Origin: an uncultured Chlorobiota bacterium
GTDB lineage: Bacteria; Bacteroidota; Ignavibacteria; UBA10030; UBA6906
Length of the DNA stretch: 64,000 nucleotides
NCBI GenBank assembly: GCA_900696645.1
Contig: CAADGV010000010.1
Location: 1-64,000, forward strand
Reading direction: 5' to 3'
Shown piece by piece: positions 37,201-43,413 of this stretch. The notes below the pieces were generated by a model. The model saw only the letters and a program-made list of their open reading frames with translations. It was not told the DNA's origin and did not search any database. How positions within the stretch are numbered: position 1 is the stretch's first letter; each line of letters opens with the position of its first letter. Made by a program: the position numbers and the translations under genes.

Positions 37201-40200
37201 AAGGCGGGGTTGGCGGATTCTTCCAGGGAACGGGCGGAGGCCCGATTGATGTTCCGACCAATCAGAGCGGAATCTCCGAAGCTCCGGTTTTCATAGCCAA
37301 TACCATTGCCGGAAGCTATTCTGTTGGTGCATCTGCGCCGAGTGTCTCATCGCCTGCAACGTTCCAGATGACCAACAGACCCGGGGCACCGAAGAGACTC
37401 TACTCGGTTGCCGGAACTCCCCAGTCTGCCCAGATTAGTACCGCATTTGCAACCAACTTCCAGGCTGCTGTTGAAGATTCATTTGCCAATATGGTTCCGA
37501 ATGTTCTGGTGAAATGGACTCAACCTTCGAGCGGGCCGAGCGGTTCATTTTCAGGCGGGAGGGACACTGCCCGAACCCTCGCGAACGGGATTGCCACAGC
37601 CCCGGTGTTTGTTGCGAATATTATTGCCGGAACCTATACTGTACGCGCAACAACAGCAGGCGTTGTCGATACGGCAAACTATTCTTTGAGAAACACACCG
37701 GGCTCTCCCGCGACAATATCGGTGTTTCAAGGTAGCGGGCAATCGACAATCGTCAACACATCATTCGGCAGCACGCTCCAAGCATTTGTTACCGATGGAG
37801 CCGGTAATGGTGTGGGTGGTGTGTTGGTCCAATTTTCCGTTCCTCTGACGGGGCCAAGTTGTGTGTTCCTAAACGGAATCGACACTGTCAGAACGCAGGA
37901 AAACGGTATCGCAAATTCTCAACCGTTCTCGGCAAACTCAGTGGCGGGAACATACCTTGTCTCCGCAAGTGCGCCGGGTGTATCCCAGCCCGCACAGTTT
38001 ACTCTCACGAATCGTCCAACCGTTCCTGCAACAATTGTTGCAACTGCAGGAACGCCTCAATCTGCCCAAGTGAATACGAACTTCGCAACACAATTCAGGG
38101 CAGTCGTTCGTGATTCATTCGCCAATCCAATCTCCGGCTGGCGAGTTACATTCATTGCCCCTTCGTCAGGTCCGGGAGGAAGCTTCCAAGGTGGGGGAAA
38201 TCAATGGATGACAAATGACAGCGGCGTGGTAACGGCAAACACATTCACAGCAAATGGTACTGCCGGGTCATACGTTGTACAGGCATTTGCGGAAAATCTC
38301 AGCGCTACGGCCAGCTACAATCTCACCAACACACCCGGACAAGCCGGCAACGTGACGGTGGTTGCAGGCAACCAACAGTCAGCAGCAGTGAACACACTGT
38401 TTTCTCTGCCGCTTAGTGTAAGAGTCACCGATGGTTCCGGGAATCCGGTGGGTGGTGTTAGCGTTACGTTTACAGCACCGGCAACCGGGCCGAGCGGCAC
38501 GTTCCCGGGAGGTACGCTATCGCGGATTGTGCAAACAGATACGGGCGGAATTGCCCGGGCGGATTCGTTCAGAGCAAACACCGTTGCAGGATCGTACGAC
38601 GTGAATGCAACCGTACAGGGGCTTGCGGGTACGGGAACGTTTACGTTGTCCAACACCGTGGGCCCGCTCAATGCTTTTGTTGTGGAGGCGGCCGGTGGCG
38701 GCAACATCCCCGCACAACTTACCAGAGTTCCATTTTCGGTTCGGATCAGCGCCAAGGATGCGTTCAACAATACGGTCTCTACATTTACCGGAACTGTCAC
38801 GATAACATCCAATGGCAGACTCTTTTCGGGAGGCGGAGTTACTTCGACATTCTCGAACGGACAACTTACGCATCAAATTGTAATGGATAAGGCGGGAAGC
38901 GGCATTACCATTACCGCAACCCGGACGTCGGGGGGAACACAAACAGGGACGAGTAATGCATTCCAGGTCAATAATCCTGTTCCGACACTTACGAGCGTGA
39001 CTCCTGCAATTGTGAGCCTGCTCGAAACCGTGGTGCTGGTAATGCGGGGAACAGGCTTCATCGATACTGTTACCACTGTGAATGTTGGAACGGGAATCAC
39101 AATCAACTCGGTGGTCGTGGATAGCCTGACCCAGTTGCGGGCAAATGTTACGGTTACTTCAAGCGCAACAACGGGTGATCGAAATATCACGGTCAGCAAC
39201 GGGGCACCCGGCGGCGGCACGTCGAATCAAATTGCGCTTACGGTAGATATGCCGGTTCCTCCTGCACCAACACTATCCGGAGGACCGGCTGACTCGAGCA
39301 TGAATGTGGATTCTACCTTGACCCTCTCTTGGTCTCCCGCACCACTAGCGATCACGTATAATTTGCAGGTCTCGACGGTGGCGACGTTTGCAACACCGGT
39401 AATCAATGATGAGACGCTCACCTCTACATCGCGAATCGTTCTCCTTAAAGGTAATACGCTGTATTTTTGGCGTGTGCGTGCAAAGAATTCGAGAGGGTTT
39501 GGACCGTTCTCGGCAGCGAAGTCGTTCACAACACTCCCGGCGTACCCTCAGGCGTACAGTCTTTCCACTACCGTGGTGTATCCTGATCGGCCGACTCAAG
39601 GTGATTATCTTCCAACAGACTATCGCATTGTCGGTTTGCCGGGTGATGGATTGAGGGGGGGGATTACAATTCCGCAACTTCTTCCCGGCACGCAGAACGT
39701 TGATTGGATAGTGTATCGGGATAACGGTGCCGACCAGAACTACTTCGAACCGTATGACGGAAACCCGTCGTTCTCGCTTGCCCCGGGGAGGGCATTCTGG
39801 GTTTTGAAGAAGGGCATCTGGTCTATTACGAGTGTCTCCGTACCTACCGCAACGCTGAATACGCAGAACCAGAGTGTTCAAATAGGGTTGCAGAATGGAT
39901 GGAACCTCATCACCAATCCATATACTCTGACGATTCCGTGGAGCGTTGTGCGTGCGGCAAACGGCAATTTCTCCGATCCTATCTACGGATTTAACGGAGC
40001 CTTCAGCGTGTCCGAGTTCCTCCCGTATGGAGGGTACTACTTCTTCAACAGCGGAAGCCTTAACTCGTTGCGAATTCCGTTTGGCAACTACACGTCTGTG
40101 GGAAAATCCGGTGAAAGCCGAAAGCAAGGCGAATGGCAAATAAGTATGGAATACAGCGCGCAAGGATATACCGACAACACGTTGGTATTCGGCGTACTGT

Positions 40201-40868
40201 CCGACTCGCGGCACGGATTGGATTCACTGGAATACCGGAAGCCGCGTGCATTCGACGGAATACCGACTGTGTACTTCAATCGATCGGAGTGGGATCCGCG
40301 CTACAGCAGTTTTGCAGCGGATTTCCGTCCCGAGGTAGATCGACTGGAAACATGGACCTTTGATGTACGCGCAAAAGTACATGAAAACGTATCGCTCCGG
40401 TTCAAAGGAATCGAAGATGTGCCCGAAGCTCTGAATGTGTATCTGATAGATAGGCAGAGGGCCCGGTATGCCGACCTTCGGAAAGAAGCGGGTTATGCTG
40501 TGCCGCTCCCGACCGGTAGCGCTGAACTGGAAATTGCCGTTGGAACGGAGGAAGCAATACGTGAAGTATTAAGCTCGATCATTCCGAGGGAGTTTGCATT
40601 AGGCAACAATTTCCCGAATCCGTTCAATCCAATCACAACAATTCCCATTGCGATCCCGCATACTGCAGATGTGACGCTGAAGATTTACAATACGCTGGGT
40701 CAGGAAGTCCGGACGGTATTTGCAGGGACGCTGGAAGCTGGCAGGTATTTCTACACTTGGGACGGCAGAAATGAATCCGGCAGCACGGTTGCGAGCGGTA
40801 TCTACTTCGCCCGATTCCGCGCACTGAATGGGCCGACGTTCACAGGCAAAATGATTTTGCTTAAGTAA
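31290..40868 (+). CDS. Giant surface protein with 22 Ig-like repeats and type IX sorting domain
   Basis: A ~3,192-residue exported protein, by far the largest in the window. The signal peptide is in 'CVTRLWLILTVLLCIGSAGA' before FAQ. Residues ~134-755 hold six ~104-residue repeats beginning 'KKLVFIQQPT' and containing 'PPITVQVQDTFGN'. Residues ~760-2450 hold sixteen ~106-residue repeats beginning 'ATAGTPQSAQVNTAFATN' with 'VRDSFNNPVPGVLVTF' and 'GSYNVTASVPGV', which resemble bacterial Ig-like (Big_1/invasin-type) domains. An IPT/TIG-like unit, a fibronectin III-like unit ('LYFWRVRAKNSRGFGPFS') and a beta-rich region follow. The end is a type IX domain ('FPNPFNPITTIPIAIP', 'SGIYFARF'). A stalk-like adhesin is likely. 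ATG 31290 (AAGG upstream) is preferred; ATG 31260 (AGGA upstream) is equally possible. Confidence 0.88.
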   Translation: MCKSCVTRLWLILTVLLCIGSAGAFAQATQVRVETMPDGTGTIVPAQSLALGETLVVYAISRTAGGVFVANVVADVWALDSIAGGVVAGDLVPHANRRSATFRARLTGSANIRATFGLLTPVRSGKITVVPGPAKKLAFIQGPTNANAGAAIAPPITVQIQDSVGNSVPTPAPGLQINLAIHTGTGVLGGTVARLTDATGRATFNDVSVNLVGIKTLKATRAGLDSAVSASFTINPGAAKKLVFIQQPTTTSAGTIITPPITVQVQDTFGNNVRTPAPGLAITVALNSGTGVLGGTLVRSTDTTGLATFNNLSLNISGAKTLKATRTGLDSAVSTAFTINAAAPKKLLFVQQPTNTPAGTSINPPITVQVQDTFGNSVRTPAPGLLVNLALNSGTGVLGGTLARSTDTTGLATFNDVNVNLIGLKTVKATRTGLDSAISTSFTVSAAPAKKLVFVQQPTNDTAGTIITPPITVQVQDTFGNNVAGVVSVVMTIHSGTGVLSGTTTKSTSAAGLATFDNLSINLTGAKQLKANNPGLDSAVSVSFTINPAAASRLAIQVQPSATATAGVVFAQQPVVRIEDAFGNLVTTNNSTSVTATRSAGTGTLQGTTTLTASGGLVSFTNLRHNVSGTISIQFTSLPVLTPVTSTNIVVSPAAASKLVFTQQPTNTVSGSAITPALTVQLQDTFSNNVLQSGRPVLMTLSSGTGVLSGTTTQNTNASGVATFSNLNINLVGTKALTATSTGLVSAISSSFQITVGPPATVVATAGTPQSALVNTAFSTNLRALVRDAAGNVISGATVTFTAPTTGARGTFAGGLSTINVATDTNGIATATVFTANIIAGSYNVTASVVGVPTPATYALTNTAGPPRQIAATAGTPQSTQIATAFPVNFQATVRDTFGNLLSGIVVTFTAPSSGPSGTFAGGVNTSTTNVSGVATAAVFSANIIAGSYQLTATAPGITTPAAFALTNLPGTPTSVTATAGTPQSAQVGTAFATNLTALVRDGASNPVPGILVRFKKPATGASGTFAGGIDTVRTDANGVAVAPVFTANLIAGSYNDSAVVTGVPAPAIYQMTNTSGPPGNITVVAGTPQSAVVNTAFATSLQVLVRDAVGNPVNNVTVTFTAPSTGPSGKFGGLRVVTAPTNVSGIATAPTFTADTLAGSYQVTASAPDVTTPALFAMTNNPGAASRILATAGTPQSAQIGTAFATNFRVRVTDAFDNPIGGNLVTFTPPATGPSGAFQGNVNTTTTDSTGAATAVVFTANFIAGTYNLPATATGVATPAQFVLTNTAGTPQTITPTAGTPQSARVNTQFAASLQAIVRDGAGNPASGITVTFTAPVSGASARFSNGQTTFTTTSSGAGIASATVFANTIVGSYAVNATVSGVASPAIFLLTNTPGIAASVSATAGTPQATTVNTAFPVQFQATVRDSFNNVVPGVLVTFSGTGGSFVGGVDTARTNSGGVATAAVFVAGTVAGAHTVNASVPGVTAPAAYSLTNLAGSPESVFATAGTPQSTQVNTAFATQLAVAVRDSFNNPVPNVIVTFTVPLTGPSGVFAGGVNIATTNSAGVATAPVLTANSTAGQYIVTASVPGVSSPAQFFLTNVPGQAASIIPTAGTPQSAQVNTPFATNFSVLVRDASGNPVRNLTVTFTVPSSGPGGMFAAGGNFTTDSNGVVTAPQFTANTTAGRYTVNATVAGVPTPAQFQLTNTPGVANSVVLAGGSGQSTTVGTVFPVPLQALVRDNWNNPVPGILVTFTSPSTGPSCNFAGFAIGTATTDTNGIASIIAIANQLAGSYNVVATVSGISTPANFSLSNTAAAPATIIATAGTPQSAQVGTVFSTPLQALVRDGFSNPVPNALVQFTPPATGPSGTFQNNIDTVRTNSGGVATARPFTANLIAGGPYSVTAGVTGVTETASYLLTNLTGPPGSITILQGTPQITTVGTAFPVQFRVQVRDSANNPVVNTPVTFFPPQGGVGGFFQGTGGGPIDVPTNQSGISEAPVFIANTIAGSYSVGASAPSVSSPATFQMTNRPGAPKRLYSVAGTPQSAQISTAFATNFQAAVEDSFANMVPNVLVKWTQPSSGPSGSFSGGRDTARTLANGIATAPVFVANIIAGTYTVRATTAGVVDTANYSLRNTPGSPATISVFQGSGQSTIVNTSFGSTLQAFVTDGAGNGVGGVLVQFSVPLTGPSCVFLNGIDTVRTQENGIANSQPFSANSVAGTYLVSASAPGVSQPAQFTLTNRPTVPATIVATAGTPQSAQVNTNFATQFRAVVRDSFANPISGWRVTFIAPSSGPGGSFQGGGNQWMTNDSGVVTANTFTANGTAGSYVVQAFAENLSATASYNLTNTPGQAGNVTVVAGNQQSAAVNTLFSLPLSVRVTDGSGNPVGGVSVTFTAPATGPSGTFPGGTLSRIVQTDTGGIARADSFRANTVAGSYDVNATVQGLAGTGTFTLSNTVGPLNAFVVEAAGGGNIPAQLTRVPFSVRISAKDAFNNTVSTFTGTVTITSNGRLFSGGGVTSTFSNGQLTHQIVMDKAGSGITITATRTSGGTQTGTSNAFQVNNPVPTLTSVTPAIVSLLETVVLVMRGTGFIDTVTTVNVGTGITINSVVVDSLTQLRANVTVTSSATTGDRNITVSNGAPGGGTSNQIALTVDMPVPPAPTLSGGPADSSMNVDSTLTLSWSPAPLAITYNLQVSTVATFATPVINDETLTSTSRIVLLKGNTLYFWRVRAKNSRGFGPFSAAKSFTTLPAYPQAYSLSTTVVYPDRPTQGDYLPTDYRIVGLPGDGLRGGITIPQLLPGTQNVDWIVYRDNGADQNYFEPYDGNPSFSLAPGRAFWVLKKGIWSITSVSVPTATLNTQNQSVQIGLQNGWNLITNPYTLTIPWSVVRAANGNFSDPIYGFNGAFSVSEFLPYGGYYFFNSGSLNSLRIPFGNYTSVGKSGESRKQGEWQISMEYSAQGYTDNTLVFGVLSDSRHGLDSLEYRKPRAFDGIPTVYFNRSEWDPRYSSFAADFRPEVDRLETWTFDVRAKVHENVSLRFKGIEDVPEALNVYLIDRQRARYADLRKEAGYAVPLPTGSAELEIAVGTEEAIREVLSSIIPREFALGNNFPNPFNPITTIPIAIPHTADVTLKIYNTLGQEVRTVFAGTLEAGRYFYTWDGRNESGSTVASGIYFARFRALNGPTFTGKMILLK
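31691..33560 (+). repeat. Six tandem ~313-bp in-frame repeats (type A)
   Basis: Units begin near 31691, 32008, 32323, 32638, 32945 and 33258, each encoding an 'AKKLxFxQQPT' start. Units two to four are close at DNA level (for example the shared GTTCAGGTACAAGATAC-like stretches). Unit five is the most divergent ('ASRLAIQVQPSATATAG'). High identity between units implies recent duplication or gene conversion. Confidence 0.85.
33570..38650 (+). repeat. Sixteen tandem ~318-bp in-frame repeats (type B)
   Basis: Units begin about every 315-325 bases from near 33575 to 38360, each encoding a variant of 'ATAGTPQSAQVNTAFATN'. Units ten, twelve, fourteen and sixteen diverge at the start (GGSGQS, LQGTPQI, FQGSGQS, AGNQQS), giving an alternating pattern late in the array. 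Numbers were counted by eye from the translation. Confidence 0.85.
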
Positions 40869-40883
40869 GAAGAGGAGAGTACG

Positions 40884-41411
40884 ATGGTACATTTTGTTCA
40901 ACATAGAATTCTGCGCAGCATTCTGGCGATACTCGTTCTTATCTACACCGTGCAAATTACGGCGGTAGCTCAGGAGGACGATGGGCCGGTTTCAAATGTT
41001 CGCCCGGAAAAACAAGGCAGAGTGAACGTGTTTATTGAGTACGATCTTGCCGGATCTCCGAGCGATGTGTACACAGTAACACTGACAGTCAGATTGCATT
41101 CCGACACAAGTTTCTCGTACACCCCTATTAATGTCATCGGCGATATCGGGGCGAATATCCGACCGGGAAAGAACAAACGGATCAGTTGGCGGATTTCAGA
41201 TGAATATGTTTCCGCGTATGATGATGTGAATGACATGAAGTTCGTCATCACGGCAATTCCAGCAGAATCCGAGGGAAGTGGCAGTGGTCTCTACATTGCC
41301 GGTGGGGCAGTGGTTGCAGGGTTGACGATTGCTATCATTCTCCTCTCCTCAAAGAAGGACGTCGATGCGGGAAAGACGAATGTCTTTCCACAACCGCCGG
41401 GGCGTCCTTGA
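40884..41411 (+). CDS. Small exported membrane-anchored protein after the giant adhesin
   Basis: A 175-residue protein with a signal peptide or N-terminal anchor ('ILRSILAILVLIYTVQITAV'), then a single beta domain ('YTVTLTVRLHSDTSFSYTP', 'VIGDIGANIRPGKNKRISW'). A C-terminal transmembrane helix follows ('LYIAGGAVVAGLTIAIILLS') with a short basic tail. The beta domain resembles one found beside formylglycine-generating-enzyme-like domains in Bacteroidota. It starts 15 bases after the giant gene with a strong Shine-Dalgarno (GAGGAGAG), so the two are co-transcribed. It may anchor or help present the large protein; that is inference. Confidence 0.7.
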   Translation: MVHFVQHRILRSILAILVLIYTVQITAVAQEDDGPVSNVRPEKQGRVNVFIEYDLAGSPSDVYTVTLTVRLHSDTSFSYTPINVIGDIGANIRPGKNKRISWRISDEYVSAYDDVNDMKFVITAIPAESEGSGSGLYIAGGAVVAGLTIAIILLSSKKDVDAGKTNVFPQPPGRP

Positions 41412-41416
41412 ATCAA

Positions 41417-41450
41417 CGGAGGGGATTTGGTATATTTTTCCAAGCCTCCG
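41417..41450 (+). other. Hairpin between the adhesin companion gene and proS
   Basis: CGGAGG (41417-41422) pairs with CCTCCG (41445-41450), and the internal TTGG (41427-41430) pairs with CCAA (41440-41443), giving an extended bulged stem. It lies 39 bases upstream of the intrinsic terminator. Confidence 0.4.
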
Positions 41451-41488
41451 CTGACATCGAATTGTAAAGACTGCTTCAAAGTCGAAGA

Positions 41489-41521
41489 AGGAGTGCTCTG
41501 ATGAGTGCTCCTTTCTTTTTT
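41489..41521 (+). terminator. Intrinsic terminator upstream of proS
   Basis: AGGAGTGCTC (41489-41498) pairs fully with GAGTGCTCCT (41503-41512), two pairs being G-T. The loop is TGAT, followed by TTCTTTTTT. It ends the adhesin transcript. It lies only 33 bases before the proS start, so proS needs read-through or a start inside this space; an attenuation role is possible. Confidence 0.8.
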
Positions 41522-41554
41522 CTCGTTATATCCACTATCTACAACCGGAACTGT

Positions 41555-43243
41555 ATGCGGCTAAGCAAAGCATTTATACCCACTGTAAAAGAAATTCCGA
41601 ACGACGCCGTTATTCCGAGCCACCAATTGATGATTCGGGCAGGAATGGTTCGTCTGCTCTCCGCCGGCATTTATTCCTGGCTGCCGCTCGGCTATAAAGT
41701 CATGAAGAAAGTCTGCGACATTGTCCGCGAGGAGATGGACGCAATCGGCGGGCAGGAGTTCCATTTGCCGGCGTTGAACCCGATTGAACTGTGGGAAGAA
41801 ACAGGTCGAGTGAAAGCCTTTGGCGACAATCTCTTTCACGTCAAGAACAGACCATTGGTACTTGCCCCGACGCATGAGGAAGTGATTTGCTGGATCGCCA
41901 AGAATCATGTCGAGTCCTACAAAGACATGCCGCAAATCTGGTATCAGATTCAGACGAAATTCCGGAACGAGCCGAGGCCCCGATCTGGTGTCCTTCGCGG
42001 CCGCCAGTTTCTGATGAAAGACAGCTATACGCTCGATGCAACGTGGGAGGGACTCGATAAAGGATACGACCTACACGCCGAGGCATACAAAAAAATCTTC
42101 ACACGCTGCGGACTGAAGTTCTTCATTGTCGGCGCATCGAGCGGCGCAATGGGGGGCAGCGGCTCACAGGAGTTCATGCTCGAATCGGATTCGGGCGAAG
42201 ACACGATTGCGCTCGCCGAGGACAATAGCTACGCTGCGAACCTTGAGATTGCGACGTCTCTCGTCCCGAAAGCCGTCCGCCACACAGAAAGCAAATCGCT
42301 GGAAGAAATTCATACACCAAATGTCAAGACGATTGACGAGCTTGCGGCATTTCTGAAAGTTGACCACAGCGTTCTTGCAAAGTCAGTTGTCTATTGGGCT
42401 GATAAGACCCCCGTGCTTGTCCTTCTGATGGGAAATGATGAGTTGAATGAATCAAAACTGATGTCGGTGATGGGAACCGACGTGCATCCCATTGAGGCAG
42501 AGAGCTTGTTTGGTTTGACAGGCGCCGATGGAGGTTCTATCGGTCCGGTAGGATTGAACGGTTTCAAAATCATTGCCGATAAGCGGCTTGAAGGAGCCAA
42601 CGGACTCATCAGCGGAGCCAATCGGAACGATTATCACCTGAAAAACATCGACCTGCAACGTGACTGCAAGATCGACGGCTACTATGACCTGCGAACCGTA
42701 CAAGCGGGCGAAACCGCTCCGAACGGGGCCGGCAAGCTCCGTATTGTTCGGGGAATCGAGCTGGGGCACATCTTCAAACTCGGAACAAAATACTCCGATT
42801 CACTGAAGGCAACCTATCTGGATGAGAAGGGGGAGGCGAAGCCGATCATCATGGGAAGCTATGGTATCGGCATCGAGCGGATTATTGCGTGCCACATTGA
42901 ACAGAATCACGATGCAAACGGCATCATTTGGGATAAGTCCATAGCGCCTTATCTCGTCCATATCATAGCCGTTAATATGAAAAGCGAGAAGGTTGTTGAG
43001 AAGGCGGAGCATCTCTACAACCAACTCCTCGAAGTAGGGATTGACGTATTGTATGATGACCGGCCGACAACACCCGGGTTCAAATTCAAAGACGCCGACT
43101 TGCTCGGCATGCCGCTTCAGGTTATCGTGGGTGAGAAAAATCTCGCCAACGGCAAGATTGAAGTGAAAATCCGGAAATCGGGGGAGAGAATTCTGGTTGA
43201 CGTCGATCAATCCCTTATGAAAGTGAAAGAGCTCTTGACATAG
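41555..43243 (+). CDS. proS: Prolyl-tRNA synthetase (bacterial type)
   Basis: A 562-residue class II synthetase that charges tRNA-Pro. Motif 2 is seen in 'YQIQTKFRNEPRPRSGVLRG', and motif 3 in 'IIMGSYGIGIERIIACHIEQ'. An editing insertion of the YbaK type lies between (about residues 220-400; 'LAAFLKVDHSVLAKSVVYWA'), which hydrolyses Ala-tRNA(Pro). The anticodon-binding domain is at the end ('PYLVHIIAVNMKSEK', 'DADLLGMPLQVIVGEKNL'). The ATG at 41555 begins 'MRLSKAFIPTVKEIP', the family N-terminus. An in-phase ATG at 41501 lies in the terminator loop and is not used. Confidence 0.96.
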   Translation: MRLSKAFIPTVKEIPNDAVIPSHQLMIRAGMVRLLSAGIYSWLPLGYKVMKKVCDIVREEMDAIGGQEFHLPALNPIELWEETGRVKAFGDNLFHVKNRPLVLAPTHEEVICWIAKNHVESYKDMPQIWYQIQTKFRNEPRPRSGVLRGRQFLMKDSYTLDATWEGLDKGYDLHAEAYKKIFTRCGLKFFIVGASSGAMGGSGSQEFMLESDSGEDTIALAEDNSYAANLEIATSLVPKAVRHTESKSLEEIHTPNVKTIDELAAFLKVDHSVLAKSVVYWADKTPVLVLLMGNDELNESKLMSVMGTDVHPIEAESLFGLTGADGGSIGPVGLNGFKIIADKRLEGANGLISGANRNDYHLKNIDLQRDCKIDGYYDLRTVQAGETAPNGAGKLRIVRGIELGHIFKLGTKYSDSLKATYLDEKGEAKPIIMGSYGIGIERIIACHIEQNHDANGIIWDKSIAPYLVHIIAVNMKSEKVVEKAEHLYNQLLEVGIDVLYDDRPTTPGFKFKDADLLGMPLQVIVGEKNLANGKIEVKIRKSGERILVDVDQSLMKVKELLT

Positions 43244-43413
43244 CGTTCAACATCATGATTTACAAAGGGATACGCCTTTTATCTCAATCAACATCAAGAT
43301 CGGATTCCTCTGCAAAAGTTGTTTATAACTTACTCTTGATTTCTCCATTTCGGTGACTAAATTGAAACTCCCGCGTTCCAGGAAATGTGACTAAAGCAAT
43401 GGGAGTGTTATCT

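Noticed and set aside
33570-38650. CRISPR-like regular repeats
   Set aside because: The ~318-bp units are in frame, protein-coding and directly adjoining, with no short repeat/spacer pattern.
41501-41554. ATG 41501 as proS start
   Set aside because: It lies in the loop of a strong terminator and would add 18 residues not found in the family.
43261-43280. AAAGG/CCTTT hairpin after proS as a terminator
   Set aside because: The stem is only about 5 bp and the T-run is short; too weak to call.
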